Positions 17,803-26,288 of a stretch of DNA of 64,000 nt are shown one piece after another. Each line of letters opens with the position of its first letter. Position 1 is the first letter of the stretch. The translations under genes were made by a program, and so were the position numbers. The notes under the pieces were generated by a model. That model was not told where the DNA came from. It searched no databases and saw nothing but the letters and a program-made list of their open reading frames with translations. This stretch comes from Oligoflexia bacterium (lineage in GTDB: Bacteria; Bdellovibrionota; UBA1018): NCBI GenBank assembly GCA_903895855.1, contig CAITVN010000194.1, positions 1 to 64,000 of the forward strand. The letters run 5' to 3'.

Positions 17803-18636
17803 ATGGCAACTTCAAAACCTGTTATCATCACGTGTGCAATCACCGGTGCTGAGACAACGAAAGAAAAACAGCCGGCGTTGCCAATTACCCCTAAAGAGCA
17901 AGCTGCGGCTTCGAAAGAAGCAGCTGATGCCGGAGCTTCGGTCATACACCTGCACGTGCGCGAAGATGACGGAAAACCTTCTCAGCGCGTCGAACGTTTT
18001 CAAGAAGCGATTGTTGCGATAAGAGAAGCGGTGCCTGGCATGGTCATTCAAATCTCGACTGGCGGTGCGGTGGGTGAGACCATCGAAAAAAGGTTGCAAC
18101 CGCTTTCGTTAAAGCCAGAAATGGCTTCTTTGAACATGGGTACGATGAATTTTGGTGATGATGTTTTCGTCAATCACCCAAAAGATATTTTGGCTTTTGC
18201 GGGTGAAATGAAGCGACAGAATATTATTCCAGAACTTGAAATTTATGAAACAGGAATGCTCGAGGCCGCTATACGGCTTTGCAGTCAAGGAGTGTTGACT
18301 GGGCCGTATCACTTTCAGTTTGTTTTGGGGGTTCCCGGTGGCATGAGTGGCGATTTGTCGAATCTCTTGCACTTGGTGAGCATTGCTAAGTTAAGCGGAC
18401 TAGATTTTTCGTGGGGTGTCGCAGGGGTGGGGCGCTTTCAATTGCCGCTCGCGATGCATGCGATTTTGCTCGGTGGTCACGTGCGCGTGGGGTTTGAAGA
18501 CAATATATTCTATCAAAAGGGTGTTGTGGCAAAGTCAAATGCCGAGCTCGTGGCTCGGGTGGTTCGCGTTGCCAAAGAAGTTAACCGCGAGGTGGCCAGC
18601 ATTCAGGCTACTCGTGAAATCTTGGGCTTGAAATAA
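17803..18636 (+). CDS. BKACE-family enzyme (3-keto-5-aminohexanoate cleavage enzyme type)
   Basis: 277 residues, the usual length for the family (formerly DUF849). The fold is a TIM barrel with a zinc site: the HxH pair lies in VIHLHVRED (about residue 49), and the acidic ligand is in RVGFEDNIFY. These enzymes condense a beta-keto acid with acetyl-CoA and split it into acetoacetate and a CoA ester. The Lys-fermentation enzyme Kce is the founding member, and other members act on dehydrocarnitine and various keto acids. There are no kamA, kdd or other lysine-degradation genes nearby, so the substrate is open. It is flanked by a lipoprotein and an exported protein. GGAG precedes the ATG. Confidence 0.9.
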   Translation: MATSKPVIITCAITGAETTKEKQPALPITPKEQAAASKEAADAGASVIHLHVREDDGKPSQRVERFQEAIVAIREAVPGMVIQISTGGAVGETIEKRLQPLSLKPEMASLNMGTMNFGDDVFVNHPKDILAFAGEMKRQNIIPELEIYETGMLEAAIRLCSQGVLTGPYHFQFVLGVPGGMSGDLSNLLHLVSIAKLSGLDFSWGVAGVGRFQLPLAMHAILLGGHVRVGFEDNIFYQKGVVAKSNAELVARVVRVAKEVNREVASIQATREILGLK

Positions 18637-18647
18637 AGGGGGTTTTT

Positions 18648-19307
18648 ATGAATCGAAAAGTTAACCAGTGGGGGTTGCGGTTGTTCTTGGGGGTTGGCTT
18701 TCTTTTTGGCTTGAATGCCGTGGTCGGCCCTCATCATGCTTTAGCCGAGTTGGCCGATGGGTGTGATCCGGGTTTTAAGTGTCCTACTTTTTCTGGTGAT
18801 CCTTGGCTGTTACATTCTGAAGGTAAGAAAGTTGCGCTCATATCGAGTGGGGTCGTCAACGCGAAACGAAATGCCGTTTTGAAGTTTTGTGAAACGAAAA
18901 AGATGGAGCCTTATGACTACGAGACGAAGCCCTTTAAGCAAAAAGGTGGACTGACTCTTGATAACCGCTCTTGCGCTCAACTGGGGTTAAAGTGTGTTGG
19001 CTTTACTGGTATCAAGTGCAAGCTTAAAGATGAGGGTGCAAACGCGTGTTTGCAATGGGTTGAGTCGCTTAAAGTTGAGGTAGCTAAGTTAAGTGAAAAA
19101 TCAGACACCTTAAAAAAACAACTCAATGAGTTCATTGCAGCGGCTTCAGAAAATCGAAAGTTTGATCGAAAAGCCTTAGAAACGGCTATTCAAGACTACG
19201 ATTGGTCGTCGCGCTACTTGAAAAGTAAAGGCATTCCTGAGTCGTTGAAAATGTGTTACCCTGATGACCCAGTCACTCGAGTGCCACCTAAACAAAAGAA
19301 GCCTTAA
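18648..19307 (+). CDS. Exported cysteine-containing protein of unknown function
   Basis: 219 residues. The signal peptide (LRLFLGVGFLFGLNAVVGP) ends around HHALAE. The mature part has about eight cysteines in the first 130 residues (CDPGFKCPTFSG, CAQLGLKCVGFTGIKCK), suggesting disulfides in the periplasm or outside. It is then a charged helical segment with coiled-coil character (SLKVEVAKLSEKSDTLKKQL) and a proline-rich end. GGGGG lies before the ATG. It starts 11 bases after the BKACE gene. No family was recognised. Confidence 0.75.
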   Translation: MNRKVNQWGLRLFLGVGFLFGLNAVVGPHHALAELADGCDPGFKCPTFSGDPWLLHSEGKKVALISSGVVNAKRNAVLKFCETKKMEPYDYETKPFKQKGGLTLDNRSCAQLGLKCVGFTGIKCKLKDEGANACLQWVESLKVEVAKLSEKSDTLKKQLNEFIAAASENRKFDRKALETAIQDYDWSSRYLKSKGIPESLKMCYPDDPVTRVPPKQKKP

Positions 19308-19330
19308 ATGATTGCTAGTCGCTCAGACTT

Positions 19331-19561
19331 TTATTTTTTGACTGGCGCCGCTACTGGTTTGTCGGTTGGAGCGGGCGCTTTGTTGGCGGCTGCGGCAGCT
19401 GCTGCTTTTTCTGCTTTTTGAATAGCAAGATCAGTTTTGGCGTTCAGCATCTCGTCAGTGAACCAAGCATGAGCCGGTGAGCTCACCGCGAAGAAGATTG
19501 CGCAGAGTGCAGCAACGGCTAAACTGAGTGATTTAAGATTTTTTAGGTTTGATGCTTTCAT
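19331..19561 (-). CDS. Small exported Ala/Lys-rich peptide A
   Basis: 76 residues with a clean signal peptide ending in SPAHA, followed by WFTDEMLNAKTDLAIQKAEK and an Ala/Pro/Lys tail. The mature peptide is only about 43 residues. It resembles its upstream neighbour (19613-19909) in the AHAW junction and the short helical segment after it, so the two are likely paralogous small secreted or periplasmic peptides. AGGAAC lies before the ATG. Confidence 0.65.
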   Translation of the reverse strand: MKASNLKNLKSLSLAVAALCAIFFAVSSPAHAWFTDEMLNAKTDLAIQKAEKAAAAAAANKAPAPTDKPVAAPVKK

Positions 19562-19612
19562 GGTTGTTCCTTTTTTTGTGTTGAGGGTTTTGTTTCAAAT
19601 TTCAGCGAGTGG

Positions 19613-19909
19613 TTACCAGCGACGACCGGGACCGCCTTGAGCTTCTTTCATTGGAGCGATTTTTGCTGGGGCTTTTACTTCTTTAGTGTTTCCGGCCTTA
19701 TCGACAAGAACGACTTTTTGACGGGTTTCTTTGGATTCTTTGGTAGCCTGGGCAGCTTTTCTGATGAGCTGCTCGGCGTAGTTTTCTGAGTTCCAGGCGT
19801 GGGCGGTGCCCGAGGTGAGCGCCATGAATGCGACTAGGCCGAGTGTCGTGAGTGCGAGCACCGACGCGGTCATCGTTGATGTTTTTGAACTAGTTTGGGT
19901 TGAATTCAT
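19613..19909 (-). CDS. Small exported peptide B
   Basis: 98 residues. The signal peptide ends at GTAHA, then WNSENYAEQLIRKAAQATKE and a basic, Pro-rich tail ending GGPGRRW. It shares the AHAW cleavage junction and overall size class with the peptide gene downstream. A GAAGGA-type ribosome site precedes the ATG. Function unknown. Confidence 0.65.
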   Translation of the reverse strand: MNSTQTSSKTSTMTASVLALTTLGLVAFMALTSGTAHAWNSENYAEQLIRKAAQATKESKETRQKVVLVDKAGNTKEVKAPAKIAPMKEAQGGPGRRW

Positions 19910-20049
19910 GAAAGTCCTTCCTCTGTGAGGTGGTTTACTTAGTCTTGACGCACATTGTCACAAATGGGGTGGGGTGACAAGAAAAAAGGCGTACATATTA
20001 CCGTATCTCATGCCAGTTAATGTCAAAGACTTAGGCAGAATAACTGAGG

Positions 20050-21219
20050 CTAAATCCAAAAAGTTGAAGGAAATTCGATACTTTGCTCTTTTAAACGTTC
20101 TACAAAAGCCGGTACAAGCCCGGTTGACTTGAATCCCCTCGCTTCGTCAAACCCAAACAGTTCTTGTGAGGTGATGACCTCGCCTTCCATTCCCGTGAGC
20201 TCAGCGATAGTCGTGATTTTTCGTTCTCCTGAACGCAACCTTTTTGTTTGAACAATGAGGTCAATTGAACTGGCGATTTGTTTTCGAATCGCAAGCAGCG
20301 GCAAGTTAATTCCGCTCATCAGACAAAGGGTTTCAAGTCGACTAATGGCGTCGCGGTAAGTGTTTGCGTGAATGGTTGATAGCGAACCATCGTGGCCCGT
20401 GTTCATAGCCTGCAGCATATCGAGCGCTTCGCCGCGCCTGACCTCGCCGACAATGATTCGGTCGGGTCGCATGCGAAGCGAATTCGCTAGCATCTCGCGG
20501 GCCGTCAATGCGGGTGAAGTGGGTGAGGCTGGTTTGGTGACGAGCCTGACTGAGTTACTTTGTTGAATGCTGAGCTCGGGGGTGTCTTCGATCGTGATGA
20601 TTCTTTCGCTCTTAGGAATGAATGAAGCCAGTACGTTGAGCAGCGTGGTTTTTCCTGAGCCGGTGCCGCCCGAGACTAAAATATTTAGCCGGCCCATCAC
20701 ACAAACATTGAGAAAATAGGCCATTTTTTGGTCAAGACTTGAATGAGCTAGTAAATCTTGCATCACGAACCGCTTGTGCGGAAATTTTCGAATGGTAATG
20801 CAAGTTGCTCCCATCGTCACGGGTGGGCCGATCAAGTGTACGCGAGATCCATCAGGTAAGCTCAAGTCTAGGTAGGGCTGCTCAGCAGTTAAATACCGCC
20901 CCGCCGATTCACACAGACTTCGAACCACCCGGTTGAGTTCATCGATCGACTGAAACTTAAAGCCCGAAAACTGAAGTTTTCCTTCGCGCTCAATCATGAC
21001 ATTTCGCAGATCGTTTACCATGATTTCAGAAATAGTGGGGTCAGTGAGAAAGGTGTCGAGGGCCCCAAGCTCAGCGCTTGCGCGCAAAACGGCTGTTTGC
21101 CCTGTCACCGGAATCTGTCTCGCGTTCACTCGATTCGATGCGGCACCGGCAGGGGGCGGAATTTCGATGTCGGCAGTCTTTTCATTGTCGCTAAGCCTAT
21201 CTGTGGGTGTTTTTGGCAT
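20050..21219 (-). CDS. CpaF/TadA-type secretion ATPase
   Basis: 389 residues. The Walker A is GGTGSGKTTLLNVL, and IITIEDTPELS (Asp box), the His box and MRPDRIIVGEVRRGEALDML place it in the CpaF/TadA branch of the type II/IV secretion ATPases. These hexameric cytoplasmic motors drive assembly or retraction of Flp-type pili or Tad secretion. The catalytic core appears intact. No tadB, tadC, cpaB, secretin or pilin genes are found nearby, so it is an orphan in this window. The N-terminal 35 residues are low-complexity. Confidence 0.9.
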   Translation of the reverse strand: MPKTPTDRLSDNEKTADIEIPPPAGAASNRVNARQIPVTGQTAVLRASAELGALDTFLTDPTISEIMVNDLRNVMIEREGKLQFSGFKFQSIDELNRVVRSLCESAGRYLTAEQPYLDLSLPDGSRVHLIGPPVTMGATCITIRKFPHKRFVMQDLLAHSSLDQKMAYFLNVCVMGRLNILVSGGTGSGKTTLLNVLASFIPKSERIITIEDTPELSIQQSNSVRLVTKPASPTSPALTAREMLANSLRMRPDRIIVGEVRRGEALDMLQAMNTGHDGSLSTIHANTYRDAISRLETLCLMSGINLPLLAIRKQIASSIDLIVQTKRLRSGERKITTIAELTGMEGEVITSQELFGFDEARGFKSTGLVPAFVERLKEQSIEFPSTFWI

Positions 21220-21269
21220 TCAGGTATAGTGTAGCTGATTAAACAAAGATTGTGAATTCTTGACATTGG

Positions 21270-22367
21270 GTGGCCCACCGAGTTACCGAGAGCAAAAGTA
21301 GGAAAACTGTGCCGAGTCGCCAAAATTCACGAAAAAATCTGCATGCGGTCATTCTCAAGGTTGATCCCGAGTCGTCGAGGTTTCAGGCGGCTCTCAGCAC
21401 AGGCGAGGCCGAAAAAGGGCCGATTCGCTTAGATCAGTACCTGAGCGCGCTACTTCAATGGCCAGTCGGGGTCGCACTGTCGAAAAGTAAAATTCGCAAG
21501 CTCATCATGGTCGGTTCGGTCTACCTTGGGGGGCGGCGGGTGTCGCGGGCCAATCAAGTGATCGTGCGCGGTGAAGAAATCAAAGTCTGGATTGACCCCG
21601 AGAAATTGGCAGATCGGGTAAGCGACGAAGATCCCACGTTTAGACTTCAAGATTCTGACATTCTTTTTGAAGATGAGTGGCTAATCGTCGTTTCAAAGCC
21701 CCCTTACTTGCCTACTCAGCCGACAGTTGACGAGAATCGAATCAACCTCTTTGCGGCGCTAAAGCTCTTTGTGCAAAATCGAGAGCTCGCTCGAGGTTCT
21801 CAAGCTGAACCCTATGTGGGGCTACACCACCGCCTAGATCGCGACACTTCAGGGGTGGTTCTCTTCACCAAATCAAAATCGGTAAACGCGGCAGTGGGTG
21901 AGTTGTTTTCAAAACACCTGGCCCAGAAAAAATATCTAGCCATTGTAGAAAAAAGAAACCTTCAGCCGTTGAAGTCTTGTGACTGGATCGTTAAAAATTA
22001 TCTAGCGCGCCGAGGCCGTTCGGCTCAAATGGCTGAAGTCAAAAGCGGAGGCGACTACGCTGAGACTCAATTTATCGTGCTCAGTGAGAGTAGCAAAACA
22101 GCCCTCATTCAGGCGATTCCAAAAACCGGGCGCACCCATCAGATTCGGGTGCATTTAGCGGGTTATGGTCTGCCGATTGCCTCTGATGATTTGTACGGAG
22201 ATTATTTGGCTCACTCCAGCCGCAAAGAAGGTCAATTAGCGCCGCGCTTGATGTTGCACGCCGAGTCGCTAGAGTTCAAGCACCCAGTGCACGGTCAAAG
22301 CATTCTCGTAAAAGCGCCAACCCCTACCGATTTTGTCGAAACCCTAAGGCGTTTAGGGCTTGGGTGA
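21270..22367 (+). CDS. RluA-family pseudouridine synthase
   Basis: 365 residues. The order is an N-terminal S4 RNA-binding domain (IRLDQYLSALLQW ... SKIRKLIMVGSVYLGGRRV), then the catalytic domain with GLHHRLDRDTSGVVLFTKS, whose aspartate in HRLDRDTSG is the nucleophile, and RTHQIRVHLAGYGLPI. It isomerises uridine in rRNA or tRNA. Which position is modified cannot be read from sequence; RluC/RluD-type 23S rRNA sites are the usual targets. The first 25 residues are basic. The start is a GTG. The gene is divergent from cpaF with 50 bases between them. Confidence 0.9.
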   Translation: MAHRVTESKSRKTVPSRQNSRKNLHAVILKVDPESSRFQAALSTGEAEKGPIRLDQYLSALLQWPVGVALSKSKIRKLIMVGSVYLGGRRVSRANQVIVRGEEIKVWIDPEKLADRVSDEDPTFRLQDSDILFEDEWLIVVSKPPYLPTQPTVDENRINLFAALKLFVQNRELARGSQAEPYVGLHHRLDRDTSGVVLFTKSKSVNAAVGELFSKHLAQKKYLAIVEKRNLQPLKSCDWIVKNYLARRGRSAQMAEVKSGGDYAETQFIVLSESSKTALIQAIPKTGRTHQIRVHLAGYGLPIASDDLYGDYLAHSSRKEGQLAPRLMLHAESLEFKHPVHGQSILVKAPTPTDFVETLRRLGLG

Positions 22368-22479
22368 GGCTCGAGTGGGGCTTGGTGATGACTCGGCTCG
22401 GTCATTTTTCTCTACCCAATTCTAGATTTTTCGGTCCAAATCAAATACCTTAGGCGCTAGAGAAAGAATGTAGCAAGTA

Positions 22480-24420
22480 ATGACACCCCAACTAAACCCA
22501 TTTTCTTGGCGAGTGAAAGAATTCTATCGAGACACGTTAGAGAAAAGTTCGTTGATTCGAGAATTTATTTACAAGTACCGCAAGTGGTTTGTCTACGGCT
22601 TAACTTCACTAATCATTGTCGATGTACTTGAGTTGGTCCCACCGCTCATTTTGAAAGAAGCCGTTGACATCAGCATCGGTGCAAAAGGCACTGATACCTC
22701 GAATCGACTTTTTCAGCTCGCTCTCGTTTACTTCTTGGTGAGCTTAGTTCAATCGCTCGGCAGGTATGGGTGGCGTGTATTTCTGATTCGCGCCAGTATT
22801 TATTCGGGCCGAGACCTTCGCGAGCGTTTTGGAAAATTTCTCTTTTCGAGTTCAGCGAGTTTTTTTGACAAGCACCGCTTGGGCGAATTGATGTCGTTAG
22901 CAACGAATGATGCTGAAGCCGTGCGAATGGCGATAGGTTCGGGTATCTTAACTTTGGCTGATGCGCTGTTTTATTTTATTTTGGTTCCGATTGTCATGTT
23001 TCAGCTGTCGCCCAAGATTGCCCTGATCACTCTGATTCCGATTCCGCTGATTCCGCTTTTTGTGATCAAGATGGAAAAACTCATTCACGAACGGTTCAAG
23101 AAAGTTCAAGAGGGGTTTTCTGATATTTCAGCGAGTGCTTCTGAGACGTTGGCTGGTCTAAAAGTCGTTAAAGGAATGGCGAAAGAAGATTTTCGATTGG
23201 GGCAGTTATCAGAAATTGGATTGCGTTACCGAGAATTGGCCCTTCGACTTTCGCGGGTGCAGGGTTTTTTTAGTCCCAGCCTCGATTTTATGATGAGCCT
23301 GGGCCTAGTTTTATTGGTCGCCGTTGGCGGGGATATGGTCACCGATCATGCCATATCGATTGGCACTTTTGTGGCATTCCAGCGCTATGTGCAGAAAATG
23401 GTTTGGCCGATGATGGCGATCGGCATGGCTATCACCATTTACCAAAGAGCGGTAGCCAGCAGTGATCGAATCAAAACGGTCATGGCCACTTATCCTGATG
23501 TGAAGGACAAGTTGGGAGTCGAGAATCGATTTTTTGAAAAGTTTCCAGAAGCCGTAAATGAAAATTGGAGAACCCAGGGTAAAATCGAATTCAGAAATTT
23601 GAATTTTTCATTTCCCAATCAGAATAGTGGTTCAGGTGCCACTTTGGGGGCAGCCCAGCCAAAACAAATTTTGAAAGATATCTCATTGGTCATTAACCCA
23701 GGTGATCGTGTGGCCATATTGGGAGCCGTGGGCAGCGGAAAATCGACGTTGCTTTCTCTTTTGCCGAGGTTGTACCCAGTGACAGATGGTCAAATTTTTA
23801 TTGATGACGTAGACATTAACGACTGGCCACTTGAAATTTTGCGAGCTCAAGTGGGCTATGTGGCGCAAGAGGTGTTCTTATTTAGCACTTCAGTTGAAGA
23901 AAATGTGAATCTCGGTCTACAGGCTTCTATTGAGTTGGCACCAAGACGTCAGGCGACAGAAACGGCCGTTAAACTCGCCGCAATTCATGATGAAATTTCA
24001 GGTCTAGAGCAGGGGTTTGATACGAGGGTGGGTGAGCGCGGAGTTCTCTTGTCAGGCGGGCAGCGCCAGCGTGTAACCATTGCTCGTGCTCTGGCAAAAA
24101 GACCATCGATTCTTGCGATTGATGACGCTCTGTCGGCGGTTGATGTCGAAACTGAAGAAAAGATTTTGGCAGGACTCAGAGCACGAAGTTCACGAAATAC
24201 CGAACTCATCGCCGCCCACCGTTTGTCGACGGTTCGTGATGCTGACCGAGTGGTTGTTCTTGAACTTGGACGAATTCGGCAACTCGGAACTCACGCAGAA
24301 CTTTGGTCTGATCGGCGTGGTTTGTATCGAAAATATTTAGAAAACCAACAAGCCAAAGAAGCCCTAGAAGCGATCATGGCTAAACCCGTGGTTGAGTTGC
24401 AGCAACCAGGGGGTCTTTGA
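22480..24420 (+). CDS. Heterodimeric ABC exporter, subunit 1 (degenerate catalytic site)
   Basis: 646 residues. Six membrane helices occupy residues 35-330, then a nucleotide-binding domain with Walker A GAVGSGKST, signature LSGGQRQR, Walker B ILAIDDALSAVD and switch histidine in AAHRLST. The residue after the Walker B aspartate is Asp instead of the catalytic Glu, as in the non-catalytic half of heterodimeric exporters such as TM287/288 and BmrCD. The partner gene overlaps it as TGATG. Substrates of such exporters include drugs, lipids and peptides; nothing here decides among them. Confidence 0.92.
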   Translation: MTPQLNPFSWRVKEFYRDTLEKSSLIREFIYKYRKWFVYGLTSLIIVDVLELVPPLILKEAVDISIGAKGTDTSNRLFQLALVYFLVSLVQSLGRYGWRVFLIRASIYSGRDLRERFGKFLFSSSASFFDKHRLGELMSLATNDAEAVRMAIGSGILTLADALFYFILVPIVMFQLSPKIALITLIPIPLIPLFVIKMEKLIHERFKKVQEGFSDISASASETLAGLKVVKGMAKEDFRLGQLSEIGLRYRELALRLSRVQGFFSPSLDFMMSLGLVLLVAVGGDMVTDHAISIGTFVAFQRYVQKMVWPMMAIGMAITIYQRAVASSDRIKTVMATYPDVKDKLGVENRFFEKFPEAVNENWRTQGKIEFRNLNFSFPNQNSGSGATLGAAQPKQILKDISLVINPGDRVAILGAVGSGKSTLLSLLPRLYPVTDGQIFIDDVDINDWPLEILRAQVGYVAQEVFLFSTSVEENVNLGLQASIELAPRRQATETAVKLAAIHDEISGLEQGFDTRVGERGVLLSGGQRQRVTIARALAKRPSILAIDDALSAVDVETEEKILAGLRARSSRNTELIAAHRLSTVRDADRVVVLELGRIRQLGTHAELWSDRRGLYRKYLENQQAKEALEAIMAKPVVELQQPGGL

Positions 24421-26288
24421 TGAAAAAGCGAGGGCTAGGCGAGAGACGACCTCAAGGGCGCACGAAAGAACTTGATGCCTATTTAGAGGTAGAAGAGAGC
24501 AAGACATTCATAGAGCCCAAAACCTTGCGATGGGTTTTGGGGCTGGTTTCTCGCGAGAGAAAATGGGCTGCTCTGGGTCTTTTACTAGTTTTTGTTTCAA
24601 CTGCAGCGACCTTGCTTGAGCCTAGAATATTGGGTTGGATCGTTGATGAATTGATTAAGGCCCGAGATGATTCATCTAAACGGGTCGTTCAGGTTTACCG
24701 CTGGGCAGCTATTTTGCTGGGCGTTGAAGTGGTTCGAGCGGCGAGTCTTTTTGGGCACGGGTATTTTTTTGAAATTCTCGGCCAAAATGTGATGCAGCGT
24801 TTGCGTTCTGATCTCTTGGCGCACCTAGAGTCACTGAAACAGTCGACGATTTCTAAAACATCCATTGGTCGCTTGGTCACGCGAGTTACTAATGATATTT
24901 CGAGTATCAATGATCTTTTTGCGAGCGGATTTCTCGCAATTTTTAGTAACGTCTTGGTGGTCACTGGCTCAATTGTGGTGCTATTTTTACTGAACGTAAA
25001 GCTGGCTGTTGCGGCGCTCAGTGTTTTTCCGCTACTGGTTTGGGTTTCAGTGCTTTTCAGTCGACGTTTGAGACTTGCGTATCAAAATTCACGCTCTAAA
25101 TTGAGCGCTTTTAATGCTTATTTGGCAGAAAATATTTCGGGCATGCGGGTCGTACAGCTTTTTAATCGGGGTGAGCTTCATTTTAGCCGTTTGAGTCGAA
25201 TCAATTCTTGGTACGCTGATGCCCAGTTGGGCACAACGAGAGTGTTTTCACTCTTTCAGCCAGCCATTACACTGGCTTCAGGAATTTCGGTCTCGTTGGT
25301 TATTTATTTTGGTGGCCTGGAGGCTGCGAAAGGGTCGATTGAAACCGGCGTGCTGGTCGCGTGTTTCACCTATGTTTTGTCACTTTTTCAACCCCTGCGC
25401 GAAATTGCCGATAAGTGGAATTTTTTTCTCTCAGGGTTTACCTCTGCTGAAAGGGTGATGCAGGTATTTAGCGAGAAAGGCGAACTAGATCCGAGTCAGT
25501 TGCACTTGAAGGCGCCGAGAATTGCGGTTCCATTCAAAGGCGAAATCGAGTTTGCGCACGTTTGGTTTTCATATGCTGAAAAAGATCCTAAGTGGGTTTT
25601 GAAAGATTTTTCACTCAAAATTCGCGCTGGCGAGCACTTGGGAGTCGTTGGGCATACCGGCGCGGGCAAGAGCACCTTGATTGGTTTACTTTGTCGATTG
25701 TACACGCCGCAGAAAGGCACTATTCGAATCGATGGGGTTGACATTCAAGAATTTGAATTGAGGTCTTATAGGCGTGAGATCGGACTCATTCAGCAAGATG
25801 TCTTTCTATTTTCAGGAACCATTGAAGAAAACATTAGAATGGGTGAGCCGCGCAACACTGATATCGATGGGTACCTTCGTGAGCTCTGTTTGCGCTCTGG
25901 GTTGACTTCGCTTTCGAATGAATTGAGTGAACGAGGACTGAACTTATCGTTTGGTCAGAGGCAGGTGGTATCGTTTGGTCGAATCGCTTATCAAAGGCCA
26001 AGTGTTTGGGTGTTAGATGAAGCGACTTCAAATATCGATACGGTGTTAGAGGGCGAGTTAGATCGAACCATGCGCGAGTTGGGAAAAGGAAAAACCTGGA
26101 TCACCATTGCTCACCGCCTGTCGACAATTCGTGAAGCTGATACGATTATTGTTTTGAATCACGGTGTGATGGTCGAAAAAGGAACCCACCATGAGTTGTT
26201 AAAACTAGGCGGAATCTACGCTCATTTGAATCGGTTTCAAACGGCTGGGGGTGAAGAATTGCTCAGTAGAAATGTGAATTCGATTTGA
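24420..26288 (+). CDS. Heterodimeric ABC exporter, subunit 2
   Basis: About 622 residues. Six membrane helices are followed by Walker A GHTGAGKST, Walker B VWVLDEATSNID with the catalytic Glu, and H-loop TIAHRLST. The signature is LSFGQRQ, not LSGGQ. In a heterodimer this signature faces the Walker site of subunit 1, so the two deviations together define one degenerate and one active ATP site. The start is ATG 24420, overlapping the stop of subunit 1; a TTG one codon earlier is less likely. The 3' end overlaps the convergent EpmA-like gene by 52 bases. Confidence 0.92.
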   Translation: MKKRGLGERRPQGRTKELDAYLEVEESKTFIEPKTLRWVLGLVSRERKWAALGLLLVFVSTAATLLEPRILGWIVDELIKARDDSSKRVVQVYRWAAILLGVEVVRAASLFGHGYFFEILGQNVMQRLRSDLLAHLESLKQSTISKTSIGRLVTRVTNDISSINDLFASGFLAIFSNVLVVTGSIVVLFLLNVKLAVAALSVFPLLVWVSVLFSRRLRLAYQNSRSKLSAFNAYLAENISGMRVVQLFNRGELHFSRLSRINSWYADAQLGTTRVFSLFQPAITLASGISVSLVIYFGGLEAAKGSIETGVLVACFTYVLSLFQPLREIADKWNFFLSGFTSAERVMQVFSEKGELDPSQLHLKAPRIAVPFKGEIEFAHVWFSYAEKDPKWVLKDFSLKIRAGEHLGVVGHTGAGKSTLIGLLCRLYTPQKGTIRIDGVDIQEFELRSYRREIGLIQQDVFLFSGTIEENIRMGEPRNTDIDGYLRELCLRSGLTSLSNELSERGLNLSFGQRQVVSFGRIAYQRPSVWVLDEATSNIDTVLEGELDRTMRELGKGKTWITIAHRLSTIREADTIIVLNHGVMVEKGTHHELLKLGGIYAHLNRFQTAGGEELLSRNVNSI

